From: Laccaria trichodermophora
Taxonomy: Eukaryota; Basidiomycota; Agaricomycetes; Agaricales; Hydnangiaceae
DNA: 64,000 nucleotides
Assembly: GCA_018417955.1 (NCBI GenBank)
Contig: JACTVC010000039.1
Coordinates: forward strand, 124,001 to 188,000
Direction of reading: 5' to 3'
The notes beneath the pieces are model-generated. The model saw only the letters and a program-made list of their open reading frames with translations, did not search any database and had not been told where the DNA came from. The translations under genes and the position numbers were made by a program. Of the stretch, positions 35,963 through 48,412 are shown one piece after another. Numbering within the stretch: the stretch's first letter is position 1; every line of letters begins with the position of its first letter.

Positions 35963-38900
35963 CTATGAAGCAGGGGACATACCAGATGAAGCTATCAGCC
36001 GAGGAGACCTCCTGGTGCCAACTGTGAAGGGAGAGGGTGATCTGCCGCGGCGTGTTGCACGAACTGGCTTTGGAGCCAAATAGATTGGGGCCGGGCTCTC
36101 AGCTTGAACCAAATTTGAAGGTTGAATTGGAGGCGAGCTCGAACCTTGCACAGCTGCCGATTGAATTGGAGCTGGGCTCAAAGCTTGCACCGGCGTCGGA
36201 GGAGCTGCTGATTGGATTGGGGCCGGGCTTGATGCTTGGACCGATTCCTCTGCTGATCTATCGGTGTTGATGCCAATATCCACAGTACCCTTCATCGTGT
36301 TGATGCCGATATCGGCCGTCCCCTTCGTCGCATCGATCTGGGCGTCGGTCATGACTTTGCGTCCGAAATGGTTGAGGACAATTTGCTCCACAATCGTTTG
36401 TCGGTTACCAAGTTTTATCTGACCCTCGGTAAGTGTCCTATATGATGTGGTCAGAGTCTCCTGTGCTTGCTCGGCCTGGTGGACTCGGTTCGTAAGTTCG
36501 GCCATAGACTTTTCGACCTGTTCTTGCAATGCGGCCGGCGTCACCTTCATCATATTCCTGACCTCCCCCTCAAAAGCTTCATGCTGAACCCTTATCGTGC
36601 ACAAGTCCATCTGATGGTCTTCGAGCCTGGCTTCGGCATCCTTCCACCGTGCTTGGTGAAGGTCTTCAAATCGGTCTATCCTTGTGTTGTGTGCATTCAT
36701 TCTTCTTTCCTCTTCGAACCACGACAATGTTTCCAATGTTTTGACTTGTTCAGCAAGACGATCGCCAGCAGATTCAACCTCTTGAAGTCTCCGGGTCATT
36801 TCTTCCAGGGAGGCCAGACGTTCGCTGAGTGAAGTGGTGTTCACGAATGGGGGGAGAAGAGCGCTCGGGTCAATGCCAGTATGCTCTGACACGATGGTCA
36901 GCCAAGCGTGTTGTTTGTGGAGAGTGTTTTGAATGTCGGTCTGATCTTGACCGAGTCTCGTAATCTCGTGCTGGATTGTATACATGTCGAATGCCGGTGG
37001 CAGACTGAGGGACCTGAAATCCACCTTCTTGATATGCAGTGCTGTATCAACTAAGTTTTTAAGCAAAGAAGTCCGATGAAAACATAAAAGAACTTATGAT
37101 GAAGTTCTTGGGCATGAGGGGGACTGACGCAGCGTGAGTTCAAAACCGACTGCTTGGGCTGGGAAGGGAAGATGTCGACCGAGGCCGGAGCGCTATTGGC
37201 TAAGATCCCAATGTCGTTGGCAGGAGCTGGGATCGGGCCAGGCATCAGGGCAGCAACATCTACGTTGGTTAGTAAGGAAAAACTAATTTGATAGTGTCTT
37301 ACCTGACGATTGGCCGAGGTCGGGCACAATGGGCATGGCAGCATTACCTGATGATTGCCCGAGGTCAGGCACGATGGGCGTTGCAGCAAAATCTAGCTTG
37401 GTTAGTAAAGAAAAACTGATTTGATTGAATCTTACCTGATGATTGCCCGAGGTCCCCTGTTGCTGATAATTGCCCGAAGTCGGCCACGATGCCTGATGAT
37501 TGCCTGAGGTCCCCTGCTGCTGATAATTGCCCGAGGTCGGCCACGATGCCTGATGATTGCCCGAGGTTGGGCATGAGGGAAGCTAGGCTGGTTAGTAAGG
37601 AAAAACTGATTTGATAAACTCTTACCTGATAATTGCCCGACGTCAGGCATGGTGGGCATTTCATCCATGGCCAGACTCAACTTGGGTTGGACTGGGGGTG
37701 TTGGTGTTGGTCGTTCAATGACGATGGCTGGAGTTGCCCGCGCCTTGCCTTTGTCAGGTCGGGAGGAAGTACCGACCTCGGCCTCTACACCCGAGGTCAT
37801 GTCCACCATCTCTGAATCCTCCTCCTTTATAGAATCGAAATCGAACGTCTCTCCATCAGAAACCTCGGCCATTTCTACGTCCTGCTTCTTTGCCTTCTTG
37901 GGTTTTCGAACAAGAACACTTTCCTCCTCTCCCCCGTCCTCGGCTCCCTCTGCCATTTTGACATCCTCCGACTTCTTAGCCTTCGATTTCTTGGCTTTCT
38001 TCTTTCCCTTCTCTCCCCCGTCCTCAGCTTCTTCATCCTTCTTTGCCTTGCGCTTCTTGGTTTTCTTGACCACGATCTTCACTTCCTCTGCCTCCTCCCC
38101 CTCAGTCTTCTTCGAATCACCCCCTGCCTTGCTGCATTTCGTCTTGCCCGTGTTGCAAGTGAAACAGGCGGCGAGCCCATCTCTGGCGCTCTCTGCGCAT
38201 GGGACGGTCTCTCTGTCCTTTCGTCTACTGCAGGCTACACAGGGCTTAACGGCAAGCTTGTATTCTCCCGTCTCAATGGCCGCGTTCTGCTTATCAAGCT
38301 TCTCTGCCGATGCCTGGGCCCTCAGTGCCACCTTTGCAGCTGTCTCTGGGCCAACCCGAGGTGTCGCTTTGGACTTGGGCTTTACAGTTATCTCGACGAC
38401 CGGCTGTTGTTTCGACCTCGGCTTGGCAGTGTTGCCCGAGTTTCGTGCATTGGGCTTGGGCGTTGTCTCCTTCAGCGTTGTCTCCTCAGCACTGCTTTCA
38501 TCGATAAGCTGTGCACTGACGATGCGGGTCTTCCTCGGCCGATCGTCCAAGGAGTCCCCTCTCCTCTTTCTCCCACTGCTCGTGTCGGCCTCGGGTTTTG
38601 CTCGACTTCGTTGAGGTTTGGGCTCGGCTGGCTTCTTTTCTGGTGCTGGGCTGGCTTCTGGAGTTGATTGGCGTTGGGGAGCGTTTGGTATTGGGACAGA
38701 TGTGTCTGCCGATATTGGGGGCAACGAAGATTGGGCTGGGAGCGACGAATTCGGTATCGGGACAGATGACGCTTGTGTGTCTGCCGATATTGGGGGTAGA
38801 GAAGATTCGGCTGGGAGCGACAAATTTGCCGATGTCGGAATGGTTGACGTAATGGGAGGAATGGGGGGAGAGGGGCCCTCGTAACTTTCCATGAAGAACG

Positions 38901-39288
38901 TAGGGGTGGTGGTGTGCGGGACTGCATAGAGTCTGCTCCAATTGACCGAGGGCCCCCCCATGACTTGCAACATGTCGGTGTATACCCAGATCCTTGCGGG
39001 ATGGAGCCACTGGGATTCCTCACACCACAGCTGCTTGCCTGACAAAGTCTTTACCAATGTTACCTTGGTGAAACTAAGTGTCATTTAAGAAAATATAAGG
39101 TAGTTACTTACAGCTTTCTCCCAGGCACGTGCTTCTAACGTCAGTCGGTTGGCGTCATTGGAATTCATAAGAGCCGTTTGATGTCGATTGAAGAACCTCA
39201 GAAGTGATTCTGTTTGGAACCTAACATCGTCCAAAAACCCGGGGTCCAGATTGTGGGCTTTAGCTTCTATGGTAAGGGTGGAGGACAT
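35963..39288 (-). CDS. Coiled-coil protein with Cys-rich DNA-binding-like motif (about 1015 aa), KDZ cargo
   Basis: Splice model: complement of 39112-39288, 37626-39063, 37436-37582, 37303-37392, 37129-37259 and 35963-37027 (3048 nt, no stop; the last junction is the least certain). Order: N-terminal LTIEAKAHNLDPGFLDD; a Pro/Ser region with SSLPPISADT repeats; a basic stretch; a Cys cluster (CVACSRR, VPC, CFTCNTGKTKC, about residues 333-370) that recalls fungal zinc clusters; Lys-rich KKAKKSKAKK; acidic patches; the repeat block DxGQ(L/S)SG; then a long heptad-rich coiled coil and a basic tail (RRGRSPSPF). Probably nuclear and DNA- or transposase-binding; this is inferred. Minus strand, tail-to-terminus orientation at the left end of the element. 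Confidence 0.65.
37255..37660 (-). repeat. Tandemly duplicated exon-intron units inside the coiled-coil gene
   Basis: The intron GTAAGA...TCAAATCAGTTTTTC...TTACTAACCA occurs three times, each preceded by an exon end encoding D(L/V)GQ(S/L)SG. Within the exons ~50-60-bp units encoding GIVADLGQLSA-type peptides repeat. The duplications preserve phase, so the frame stays open. Confidence 0.75.
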
Positions 39289-39717
39289 TGGAGTTGGAAC
39301 GGGACGAAGGATTAGAACGGGACAACGATGAAAGTTGAAGTCAAAAAGTTGTAAACGGAGTCACGTGGTCGCATCAGACTAGTTGAGATCCACAGAATGT
39401 TCCAAGGCCGATCATCGGTGGCTTTCCTTCCCACGGTTGAATTTTCAAGGGCCATCGCAAGGCCGAACAAAACAATGGGTCTTTCTCTCGAACAACGTTC
39501 ACTAGCAACTGCAATCCCTGGAAAAGCCATCTACTCCATGGCTGATATGTCTTTGACAAACCCGGGTAGGAGAATGTCTAATCATCCAGGCAACCATTGT
39601 CACTAATTCTTTTGGAGCAGAAATTGTAATGAAAGACTTGGAGCGTAGGGAGGTGCAGGAAGGTATCTAGTTTGGGCTTTTACTTGCCGACACCGTTACA
39701 ACCCTGCCTTCTCAGAA

Positions 39718-41215
39718 ATGGCCCAGACTGACCAACCTTCAATCATTATTGGTCGAACAGACCTACCGAACGACGACGGAATGCAGCCCACCGAACAAGC
39801 AATGGATGTCGACGTTCATAGCCTTACCCAACGTAAGTCGATAGGCCGAGCTTTAGAGATTGATATTAATGTGGCCTTCATTAGACCGTCAAGACAGTCA
39901 ATCGATGTCCATTGATGTGACTGCGTCTCACCCGGCCCCGACATTCGACAAATCTATTTTCAATTTTCAAACGCCTGCCAAGTCTTCCATTTCTGCAAAG
40001 GCCAGAGACATTAATTTCGATCGGTCCATATTCGATTTTACAACGCCCACGGTGTCTTCCTCCCCCCCGTCCATCTTCAACTTTCAGAAACCCATCATCA
40101 CTGCCGAGGCCAAAGACCTTGCTTTCGATCGTTCCCTATTTGATTTTACGAAGCCCACACTGTCTTCCCCTTCCCCCCCGAGCTCGGGCATAATGCCCAC
40201 TGGTCACGAACCCTTCGATCGGGCCATATTCAATTTTGACGAACCCAAAGGGTCTTCCCCGGCTAAAGATGTCGGTTTGGACCGGGCGATGTTTGATTTT
40301 AAGAAGGCCACGCAGTCGATCTTTGATTTTCAGAAGCCTGGAATGCCCTCGGCCTCAGGCTCTCATTTTTCCTTTGAATTCCAAAAGCCTGACGTGATCT
40401 CGGGTTTGTACATCTCGTCTTCACATTCAAAAAAAGCATTTAGCTTACCCAACGTCACAGATGTGGACAAGTCGGTCTTCTCATTTCAACCATCTTCCGC
40501 CGCCTCAAGCAGCCAGAAGCCAGCCAGAGGAAACCCTGGGTCACGTACAAAGCACAATCGCCATCTTGCCAACCCAGGTTTATGGCCCCCAAACGAGCCC
40601 GAGGAAAGCCTGGGTCCGATTGAAAGCACGAGGGCCATCGTACCAACTGCCTTTGGTCAGGCCATGGCATATGTTCCATACCCGATCTTCATCCACACAC
40701 ATCGTCGGTTAGGACCCCGCCCACCACATTCAACCAAATTGGTACAGTTAGATTCCAATTCCCGACGTGCGAGGGGGTTGTATCGAAACTTCGATCTCCG
40801 TGCCCGGTGGGAAAATTCCTCTATCGACAAGAGCTTTGGCGACATGATAGAGGGATTCACCAAAGTCTGGGAAAGGGTCACTGACCCAGATCCTTCACCC
40901 GATCCCGTACTCCGAGACATGCAGGCCAAACTGGATGAGCAAGACTCTCAAGAACTCACCCACGATGATGACCACGACGATGTTATGTATTCTCTTTCTG
41001 GCCGTATTCACCAGGAGGCGGTCAGATCTCTGCCTGAAAACATCACGACGACCAGCCATTATAGGTATATTCTAACTCGAATGAGGAGGGATAAAGAAAG
41101 GTTGCTTGAACAGATTGAAACCGATCGTGATATTTTAGCAGCATTGGATGCAACGTTACTTTCACTAAAACCTTTTGTAACGAACAAGGGGAAGGCGCGG
41201 GACCGGGGTGAATAA
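39718..41215 (+). CDS. FDRSIFDF-repeat protein (481 aa), KDZ cargo
   Basis: Exons 39718-39832 and 39885-41215 join in phase (1446 nt). After MAQTDQPSIIIGRTD the protein has about seven imperfect repeats of A(K)DxxFDRSIFDFxxP, alternating with SIFNFQKP, at roughly residues 60-210. The Phe-x-Phe/FDF spacing superficially resembles nucleoporin-type or other short linear docking motifs. The middle part contains LVQLDSNSRRARGLYRNF. The C-terminal third is charged and helical (RYILTRMRRDKERLLEQIETDRDILAALDATLLSL). No enzyme motif. Divergent from the coiled-coil gene, 429 bp away. Function unknown; a repeat scaffold for the transposition complex is a guess. Confidence 0.65.
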
Positions 41216-41313
41216 GTACAATTATGTACATTTTGCAATTATGAACTCGGTCTTAAACCCCAACACGAAATGAATTGACATTGTTCTAATTGAAGAAGGC
41301 AAAAATATCTAAA

Positions 41314-43921
41314 CTACCGTTTCATGGATCGGGTGGTTCGGACACTCTCTCCAGCAATTCTCTTTGACCGATCTCGGGTCACAATGCCAAGCTCGGTGGA
41401 CACCTTGCCTTTGATGGGCCGAGGTTTAGGTTTTGCCTTGAAAGGGATGGCCGACTTGATTACATTAACGTTCATTGATGGGCCGCGACTGGCATGTGGA
41501 CCGACCTCGGTAGATGGTTTGTCGATGGAAACGTCTTGCATGACACTGGAACCACCAACCTTCTTGATTTTACCAGGTCGGCCGTTTTTGGGGCCAAGTT
41601 TGTAACCGGCCTCCAACCGAGAAGTCTTGTTCGGGAGGGCATCCTCTTCATTGTCACTGTATTTTCTTTTCATCCTACGTCCACCCAACGGCTCCGCCAA
41701 GTCCATTTCCCAAAAGCTTTCACTGGGTCCTGGCTTTCCTTTAGGTTGAGGGTTATCAGTAGCCTTCTTTATTGGCCGAGCTTCGAAGTCCGACTCAGGC
41801 TTGGTGACTGCTTTCTCCTTGATCGGCCGAACTTCCTGCTTCACATCTGAGTCGGAGTCCCATTGATCTTTCTGAGCTGCTGCTTCTGACCCTTCGAACT
41901 TCACTGCTTTTGTCTTATTGGGCCGAGGTTGCTCCTCTTCCACATCGGAGTCCCATTGATCCCATTTTCTTGTGGTTAAGTTGATCTTTTTGGCTGCTTT
42001 CTCCTTCGTCGGCCGAGCTTCCTCATTCTCAACATCACAGTCCGAGTCCCATTGATCTTTGTGTTTTGGCCGAGCTTCCTCGACTGACCCGGCTTTGGTT
42101 CCTTTTAAGTTGGCTGCCTTCTTCGTCGGCTGAACTCCCTGCTTTTCCACTTCCACTGTGTCCTTGTGATTTGGCCTTCCTTTTACAATGCTCAGCCGAG
42201 CTTCTTCATCAGAGTCCCAATGATCTTGGGGTTTTTCCCCATTCGTTCTTGTAGACCGAGGTTCCCCGTCTGACCCGGACTCGGTATGGGAGTCCTCCCA
42301 ACCACTCGTGGATGCTATGTTCTTTCGAGTCGGCCGAGCTTCATCATCTGACCCGCACTCGATCCTTCCCTTCCTTCCCTGCCCAACTAAAGCTTCCTCA
42401 TCTGACAAGGACTCGGTTGCCGCCCGGCCTTTCCTTTGACCCTTGCTTTTGCCAAACTTCTTCCCCTTCCCAACACTATGAACTTGTCGTTTTGAAACTA
42501 GAACTTTGATTTTCTGCCGGGGAGGTGCTTCCCGAACCGCTTTGCCCTCCAAAAAGGCTTTGAATCGAAACGCGACTTTGCCTTTTTCTTGACGTTCATA
42601 CCAAAATTGTAGAGCTTGACTGACCATCTCCATCGGAAATTTGGAGGGATCGAGAAACTTGTAAAGGTTATCCCCCTCCGAGGTTACTGCTCTCCAAGCC
42701 TCGGGTATGTGTTCCTTATCCACAAAGTTGGACAACTTTGCTCCGATAGCTGTCCAGGGAGCTGATCCCTTTTTCTGCCCAGCTGCAATATCTGAATAGA
42801 TAGAAAAGTTGGATAATAATAAAGGGTTACTTGGACGTACTTACTATAATGCTGGTTCACAAAAGAACGAAGAAGATTTAGTCGCCAAATTCGGACATCA
42901 CGGGAAGTTTTAACTGGTGGCTTCGAGGGATCGGGCAAAATGGGCTCCCCATAGTTATTCATCTCCAGAGTCATGGCTGCCCGGCCACCTCGGTGTCCTC
43001 CTTCGGCCGAAGTCAACTCATCAGACCCATAGTGGTCTTCGTTGTGTCCTCTCCAAGAAGCTACCGTTATTCCATCTTCTTGGAAACTGCGGCCGTGGCT
43101 ATTGATGTAGTCCTTTCCATTGCCCAGTTCTTGATTGAAGTCGTAGGTTGAGACGTCCAAAGTGCCATCGGGTTTCAGGTAACAGCCAAATATAAAGACT
43201 CGGACACCCATTGTGTCATAAATCTCCTTGGAAAAGGCATGCATCCGAGCGGTGCAGTTCTTCACGGCCAACCTACGACAGATTCAGAGAAACCAACATT
43301 GACAATCAAATTACTCACTTTGACTTGAGTTCGGGGTCCACCCCCTTCTTGTTGAACTCCTCGGCCGTCCTCTCTAACCTTTTCACCTCTTTCTTTGTAA
43401 GTTTCTCCATCATTGTAGTGACCACCCGCTCCCGAAAATCAAAGTGAGTCCTTTCTCCCCCTTTAGGCCGGGTTTCACCAGCTTGATTGGCTTCTATACA
43501 GAGCTTGGTAGCCTCGGTATCAATGGCTTCCTTATTCTCATGTCGGAACACACGTCGGGCGTGCCATTGCTGACCCAACTTCGGCATTTTTTGGCTTCTT
43601 TTGCGACTGTGCCGCCCAAACCAAGCCTTGATATCCTAAAAATCAATCAGAAGGGGATTCAATATCTAGACCATGAAAATTAGTTACCTTCTTCACAGCC
43701 GTTCTCTCCTCCTTGTTGAACATCTTTCCATTGGCGAGTATGTCCAGCATTTCTTGCAAAACATCAGACAATATGTTGGCACGAGCTGAGTCACCGGCCT
43801 CTCTATACTCATCCCGATGTTTCTCCAACAACTCGCTTTCTTCCTTTGTCCAACACCTCCCTGACCCATGGTGCTTGGTTTGACTGTCGGATGGTTTAGG
43901 GGATTCGGAACGAGTGCTCAT
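41314..43921 (-). CDS. Homeodomain-like protein with DQWDSD repeats (815 aa), KDZ cargo
   Basis: Complement of 43688-43921, 43319-43635, 42845-43272 and 41314-42782: 2448 nt, no stop. Residues ~23-95 read CWTKEESELLEKHRDEYREA ... AVKKDIKAWFGRHSRKRSQ, a helical segment ending like a homeodomain recognition helix (I..WF....RK). Next comes a conserved-looking region (FRERVVTTMMEKLTKKEVKRL; TMGVRVFIFGCYLKPDG; MNNYGEPILPDPSKPP). The C-terminal half is disordered, with about six DQWDSD(S)D..(E)EARP(T/I)KEKA repeats and many KK/RR clusters. The outer element's gene at 32714 has the analogous KTIYKWYNHRNK segment, so this is probably a common accessory type in these elements. Convergent with the FDRSIFDF-repeat gene (98 bp gap). 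Confidence 0.65.
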
Positions 43922-44911
43922 AACGGGATGTATGATGATGGTTTGATGACAAGAGGTAAATGACCAAACAGGTCTAAACAAGGAGTGTTACTTCGATTTG
44001 CTAAAAATATCTGTGATGAGCGCCGATCACAGATTAGCATCATCACGGAACGGAAACGTTAAGGTTGTTGCATCACGGAACAGTAATGATCGGGAGAAAC
44101 CATCACGGAACGGAAACATCAAAAAGGTTGTGACCCTGACGATCATCATCGGAACCACTTCTGTATGACTTGAGGAATACTGAGATAAGAAATATTAAAC
44201 TACACCTTGAAACTACCTTGAAACCAGTACAGTTGGGATAGCTGGCACATCTAGGTTAATTGGCAACCATTTTTGCAGAAGATAAAGAAAATTGACCGGA
44301 CTTAACATTCTGTTTGAAAAGTGAACATTTTCCAAGAAAAAGAACTGGAGAAAGTGAAGATGGTTCATTCATTGTCTCAAAGAAGCAAGATGCACATGGT
44401 GCTTCCGATTTACAGGAAAATATTGTTTATTGCGACTTATTTTAGTGTTACGGCTATGTGTGGTTTGACCGGAAATCAATTGCGAGAACATGGGGAAATC
44501 AATTGCGCACACATACATGCATGGCTTTACTGGTTCTTGTACCTGGATGTAGTATGAACATGGGTCCACTGCTTGCTTGTATACCATGTCAATCAGAAAA
44601 TACCTGGTGGCGGTCTAATGAGGTCAATTAAGTATGCTAGCATTGCGGCCAGGTTGATAGCCATGTGGGTAGTCTGACCGGAATCAAATTCATGCACATA
44701 CATCTACTGGTTCTAGTATTAGTAGAAAACCAAACCTACTGGTTGTATATATCCTAATGAACCATTCTCAAGCACAAATTATGTCCTAGTTCTTTTATAA
44801 ACTCCACAGAAGCTGAACAAGCAGGAAATGAGATTCACTTGTTTATATTTGCAGTTGCTATTCAACGGCTACACTTTCCTTTTCCTTTCCCCCTCATTTG
44901 AATAATCACCC
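43922..44911. promoter_or_regulatory. ~990-bp divergent intergenic region upstream of KDZ1
   Basis: Lies between the divergent starts at 43921 and 44912. Contains an 8-bp-arm palindrome TCTGTGAT-(8 nt)-ATCACAGA (44010-44033) and three direct repeats CATCACGGAAC at 44041, 44071 and 44101, exactly 30 bp apart. Both look like protein-binding sites that could control the transposase. The short open frame at 44321-44557 is not credible. Confidence 0.5.
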
Positions 44912-47900
44912 ATGGGAAGAAGGTCCCACAGCACCACTGGTATTACCCACTATAACAGGCTTGTTATAAAAAAAAATGGAAGGAGGCATTTTCCCTCCTC
45001 CACTGTTCCCTCCCTGCCCTCTTCTCCTGTAAAAAAGCGGAACTGCAGCCACCTGGAAAGAGACAACGAAACTGGAACTGAAGATTTGCCATACATTGAA
45101 TACGCCCCTCCTCTTGACAATCCACCTCACAAAAACGTAAAATTTCACATCCAATATATCCATATACTAAGCGCTAAATTAACTTTGTTCAGTCATCCAA
45201 TGATTATATGAGGGTCTGGAAACAGACGAAACGCAATCTATACCTCCATGAGCTTTTGGAGAGGAAGGCTTCAATCTGCGTTTGTACCATTTGCAAGAAG
45301 GAGGCGGCTTGGCGATGTCTGGATTGCTTTGCCGGCCCCGCATATTGTACAGACTGCTGCCGGACATCCCACTGCCGAGACCCATTCCACCGGATTGAAC
45401 GATGGACCGGCATCTTTTACGAACAGAGCTGGCTCTGGAAAGTAGGATTGGTTGTCAACCTAGGTCACCAAGGTGAACGGTGCCCTCAATCAGCCAGAAA
45501 CTTGGATACCGATTTTGACATCGAAGAGGACGGATGGTTTGATCTTGAAGACCTTCCTAGCACTTTGGCCGATCCAAAGCCACCAGATAGGGTTTACAAT
45601 GGTGGCAGGGTCATGACCATCGTCCATACTTCGGGTGTGCATCACCTGCCGGTCGTCTTCTGTGGATGTTCGGGGGCAGCTGCCGAGGACATACAGTTGT
45701 TCCGGGTTGGGTTGTACCCATCCACCTACAAGTCTTGCCAAACTGTCTTTACCTTTCAACTCCTCGATGACTACCTGCTGGAAAATCTCGAGTGCAAAAC
45801 CTCGGCCACCCACTACTACTCCAAATTGAGAAGAATCACCAACTTTGCATTTCCAAATTCCATTCCGGTATGTTGTTCAAGATGCTATAACCCTAAACTC
45901 AAATGTTTGACAGAACCGGTATCACGAGTTGATCAGGGCTGGTAGGCAATATCGTAATCTTACCGAACTGGCTACTTTTGGATTTGGACACAAAGATAAG
46001 GCTCCAAGACCAGGGGAGATGGTCTTTTTTTGCCCAACCTGCCCACAGCCTGGAGTCAATCTGCCTGATGATTGGAATGAAAATCCTGAAGATCCAGAGA
46101 ATTGGAAGTATACCCGAGGATTTGTAGCCGATGGCAATTTCACAGCAGCACACCAGAAACAGGCACGACCCGAGGACGATGTTTGGCTGAAAGATGGCCA
46201 TGGTTTCATGACCCGAAGAGGGCCCTACTTGAGCCACCTTCGGGACGCCATTGAAGATAATGATGTCAGTTTTATCCTTCGAGCAAGTCGGCCGATGTCT
46301 GATTCTTTCAGCCGAGGACATGTCATGAGCACGATGCCATCAACAATAAAAATGTATTCCACCGAGGTTTCGATGCTACAGGAATTGGGGCCATCGCTTG
46401 CCTTCGCCACGGCACATTTTGTCCGGGCTCGGTGGTAGATTTTCAAAAGGGAGAACGGTATGGCAGTTATCTTCAGGTTGAACCATTCATTTACGAAACA
46501 GGCAAATGAACATGGACTATGCCTTGTGCCAGGCTCTAAAGAATACCATGACCGGTGAAGAAAAAAGGGTTATTTTTGTCTATGACATCAACTGCCAGTA
46601 TATGGTGAATTTGATGGCTCGGATAAAACGTGGTGCCAAACACCTCTGGATCAGACCGGACTTGTTATTGGTATTCGGGATCGGCTTATTCCATGTCCAT
46701 GGCCATCAAGAAATATGCTTTCCAAGATTTGCCCCAACATTCATCCCCGGGGCCGGTCAAACAGATGGAGAGATCTTGGAGACGTTGTGGGCTGTTCTCA
46801 ACGAGGTCGGTCGCACCACCCGGACCATGACTTTGGCCCATAGATCCGAGGTATTGGACGCTCACATGCTAGATAACAACTGGAAAAAAATGATCAATAT
46901 GGGTATCTATGTTCAACTGCTTTTACATCGCTGTTAAGCTAATAAAAGTCAAGTGAGTAGCCTTTGCAAGAAGTGGAAACGAGCAAAACTCGGGCTCTCT
47001 GAGAGCTTCCAGGCTCTTGAAGAATTAAGTGCCTCGGCAAGTAAGGAACAGATTCAAGAATGGGAGCAACAGATCAAAACGGCAAATTTGAACCGGGCAA
47101 AGGACCTTTCCGCCATGGACATCTATTACGTCAAGGTCAAGGAAGGTAAGGACCGTTTTCCATCACAAATGCCAGCTGTAAAATCCTTGAATCAGCCGAG
47201 ACCGAAAAGGGCATTCGGCTAAAACTTATGACTAAAGAACAGGAAGGCAAGGCCAAGCCGGGGTTAACTGGATGGGTAAACAGCGGTATCAAAATTCAGG
47301 AAGCCCAGTGAGTGAAGTCAGATATTGCTAGATTCAAACATTGAACAATCCAGAGCCGAATTGGCCGCCTTTGTGAAGGCTCAAGGCAGTCGTCCAAGTG
47401 CCGATCAGAAGCTGGAGATCATGAAACGTCGAGAGAAGCTGTCGAAGCACCTTGAAGAGTTTTCCGAGGCCGGTCAAGGCCATTTTCCCAGCTTGGATAT
47501 CAATGAAGCAACTATTCATGATCCACCGCTCTCGGAGGAGATCGTGGATGACGATGACTGGAGCGATTGTGATGGAGAGGAGATTCCTGTACCCAGTATG
47601 CCTGATCGGGGGTATGGATCGGCCGAACATCAACAAATTCTCTTACCATCCTCATTCCAATCGGCCCTTCTGCCTACATCACTGGGAGAAGCCAGGTGCA
47701 TAGAGATAGAATTGAGAGTGGCCCAGGCAAATAACGCTCTGAGACGTTTACGTGAAGCCATCGGTTACAAGTCATTCCTTTATCGCAGGAGAATTCGAGC
47801 CGAGAAATCGAAAAAACGTGTAACTCGGGCTTACGATGCTGTACAAGGATCGGATCGCGATATGAAAAGTGCTCTCTGGGCATACAACCAAGCTCGATGG

Positions 47901-48378
47901 GCTCTCAATCAGCTCAATGCTCCTAGGGGCACTCGTGACCGATACAAGCCGATAGGGAAAAAAGATACAAGGGCACTAACTACGGTATACGATGGCAACG
48001 CCCGGGGTCAAAGAAATATTGCTTTGCCATGGTTCTGGAATATGGCCGTGGCGGATGATTCATTGGGTTCAACTTACATGGAACAAGGTCAGATCCAACC
48101 ACTTTCATACCCTCTAGAAGAATTGAAACCAAAGCAACCCAATAGTATATCGGGTGAATTGGCTTAGAGCAAAAGCTCGGTATGACTGTTGGTTGGAAGA
48201 GCATACCTTGATCCCAAACGAAATGAACTGGACCCGGCTCTTTTTCATCAACAAAGCCAAGGAGTGGACCGGGCTGAGACAAATCAGTATGTGGAAACAG
48301 CTTGCCTTCCAGGCCACGAAAGAATTTATAAATGCCGGTGTCATGTGCCAGTCCATTGCATTACCTAATCTTGGTTGA
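44912..48378 (+). CDS. KDZ transposase 1 (1022 aa), intact
   Basis: Nine exons: 44912-45136, 45193-45867, 45914-46264, 46312-46457, 46502-46902, 46954-47145, 47196-47307, 47354-48087 and 48146-48378; 3069 nt, no internal stop. A CxC2-type cysteine cluster (CVCTICKKEAAWRCLDC, YCTDCCRTSHC, about residues 104-136) is followed by the RNase H-fold transposase core: VADGNF (D373), DATGIGA, VVDFQKGER-MNMDY, VYDINCQY (D494), GAGQTDGEILETLW (E556/E559). The tail is helical, ending VNWLRAKARYDCWLEEH, as in full-length KDZ proteins. It acts by cutting at the element ends in the nucleus. Every splice junction restores the family reading, so it may still be active. Gene F (48413) follows 34 bp downstream on the same strand. 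Confidence 0.9.
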
Positions 48379-48412
48379 ATTAGATTATCATCCATCTTTA
48401 TCCATCACCACC

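Noticed and set aside
37649..38852. Plus-strand open frames (up to 321 codons) opposite the coiled-coil gene
   Set aside because: Antisense shadows of Lys/Glu/Ser-rich coding sequence; the minus strand has consistent exons and motifs.
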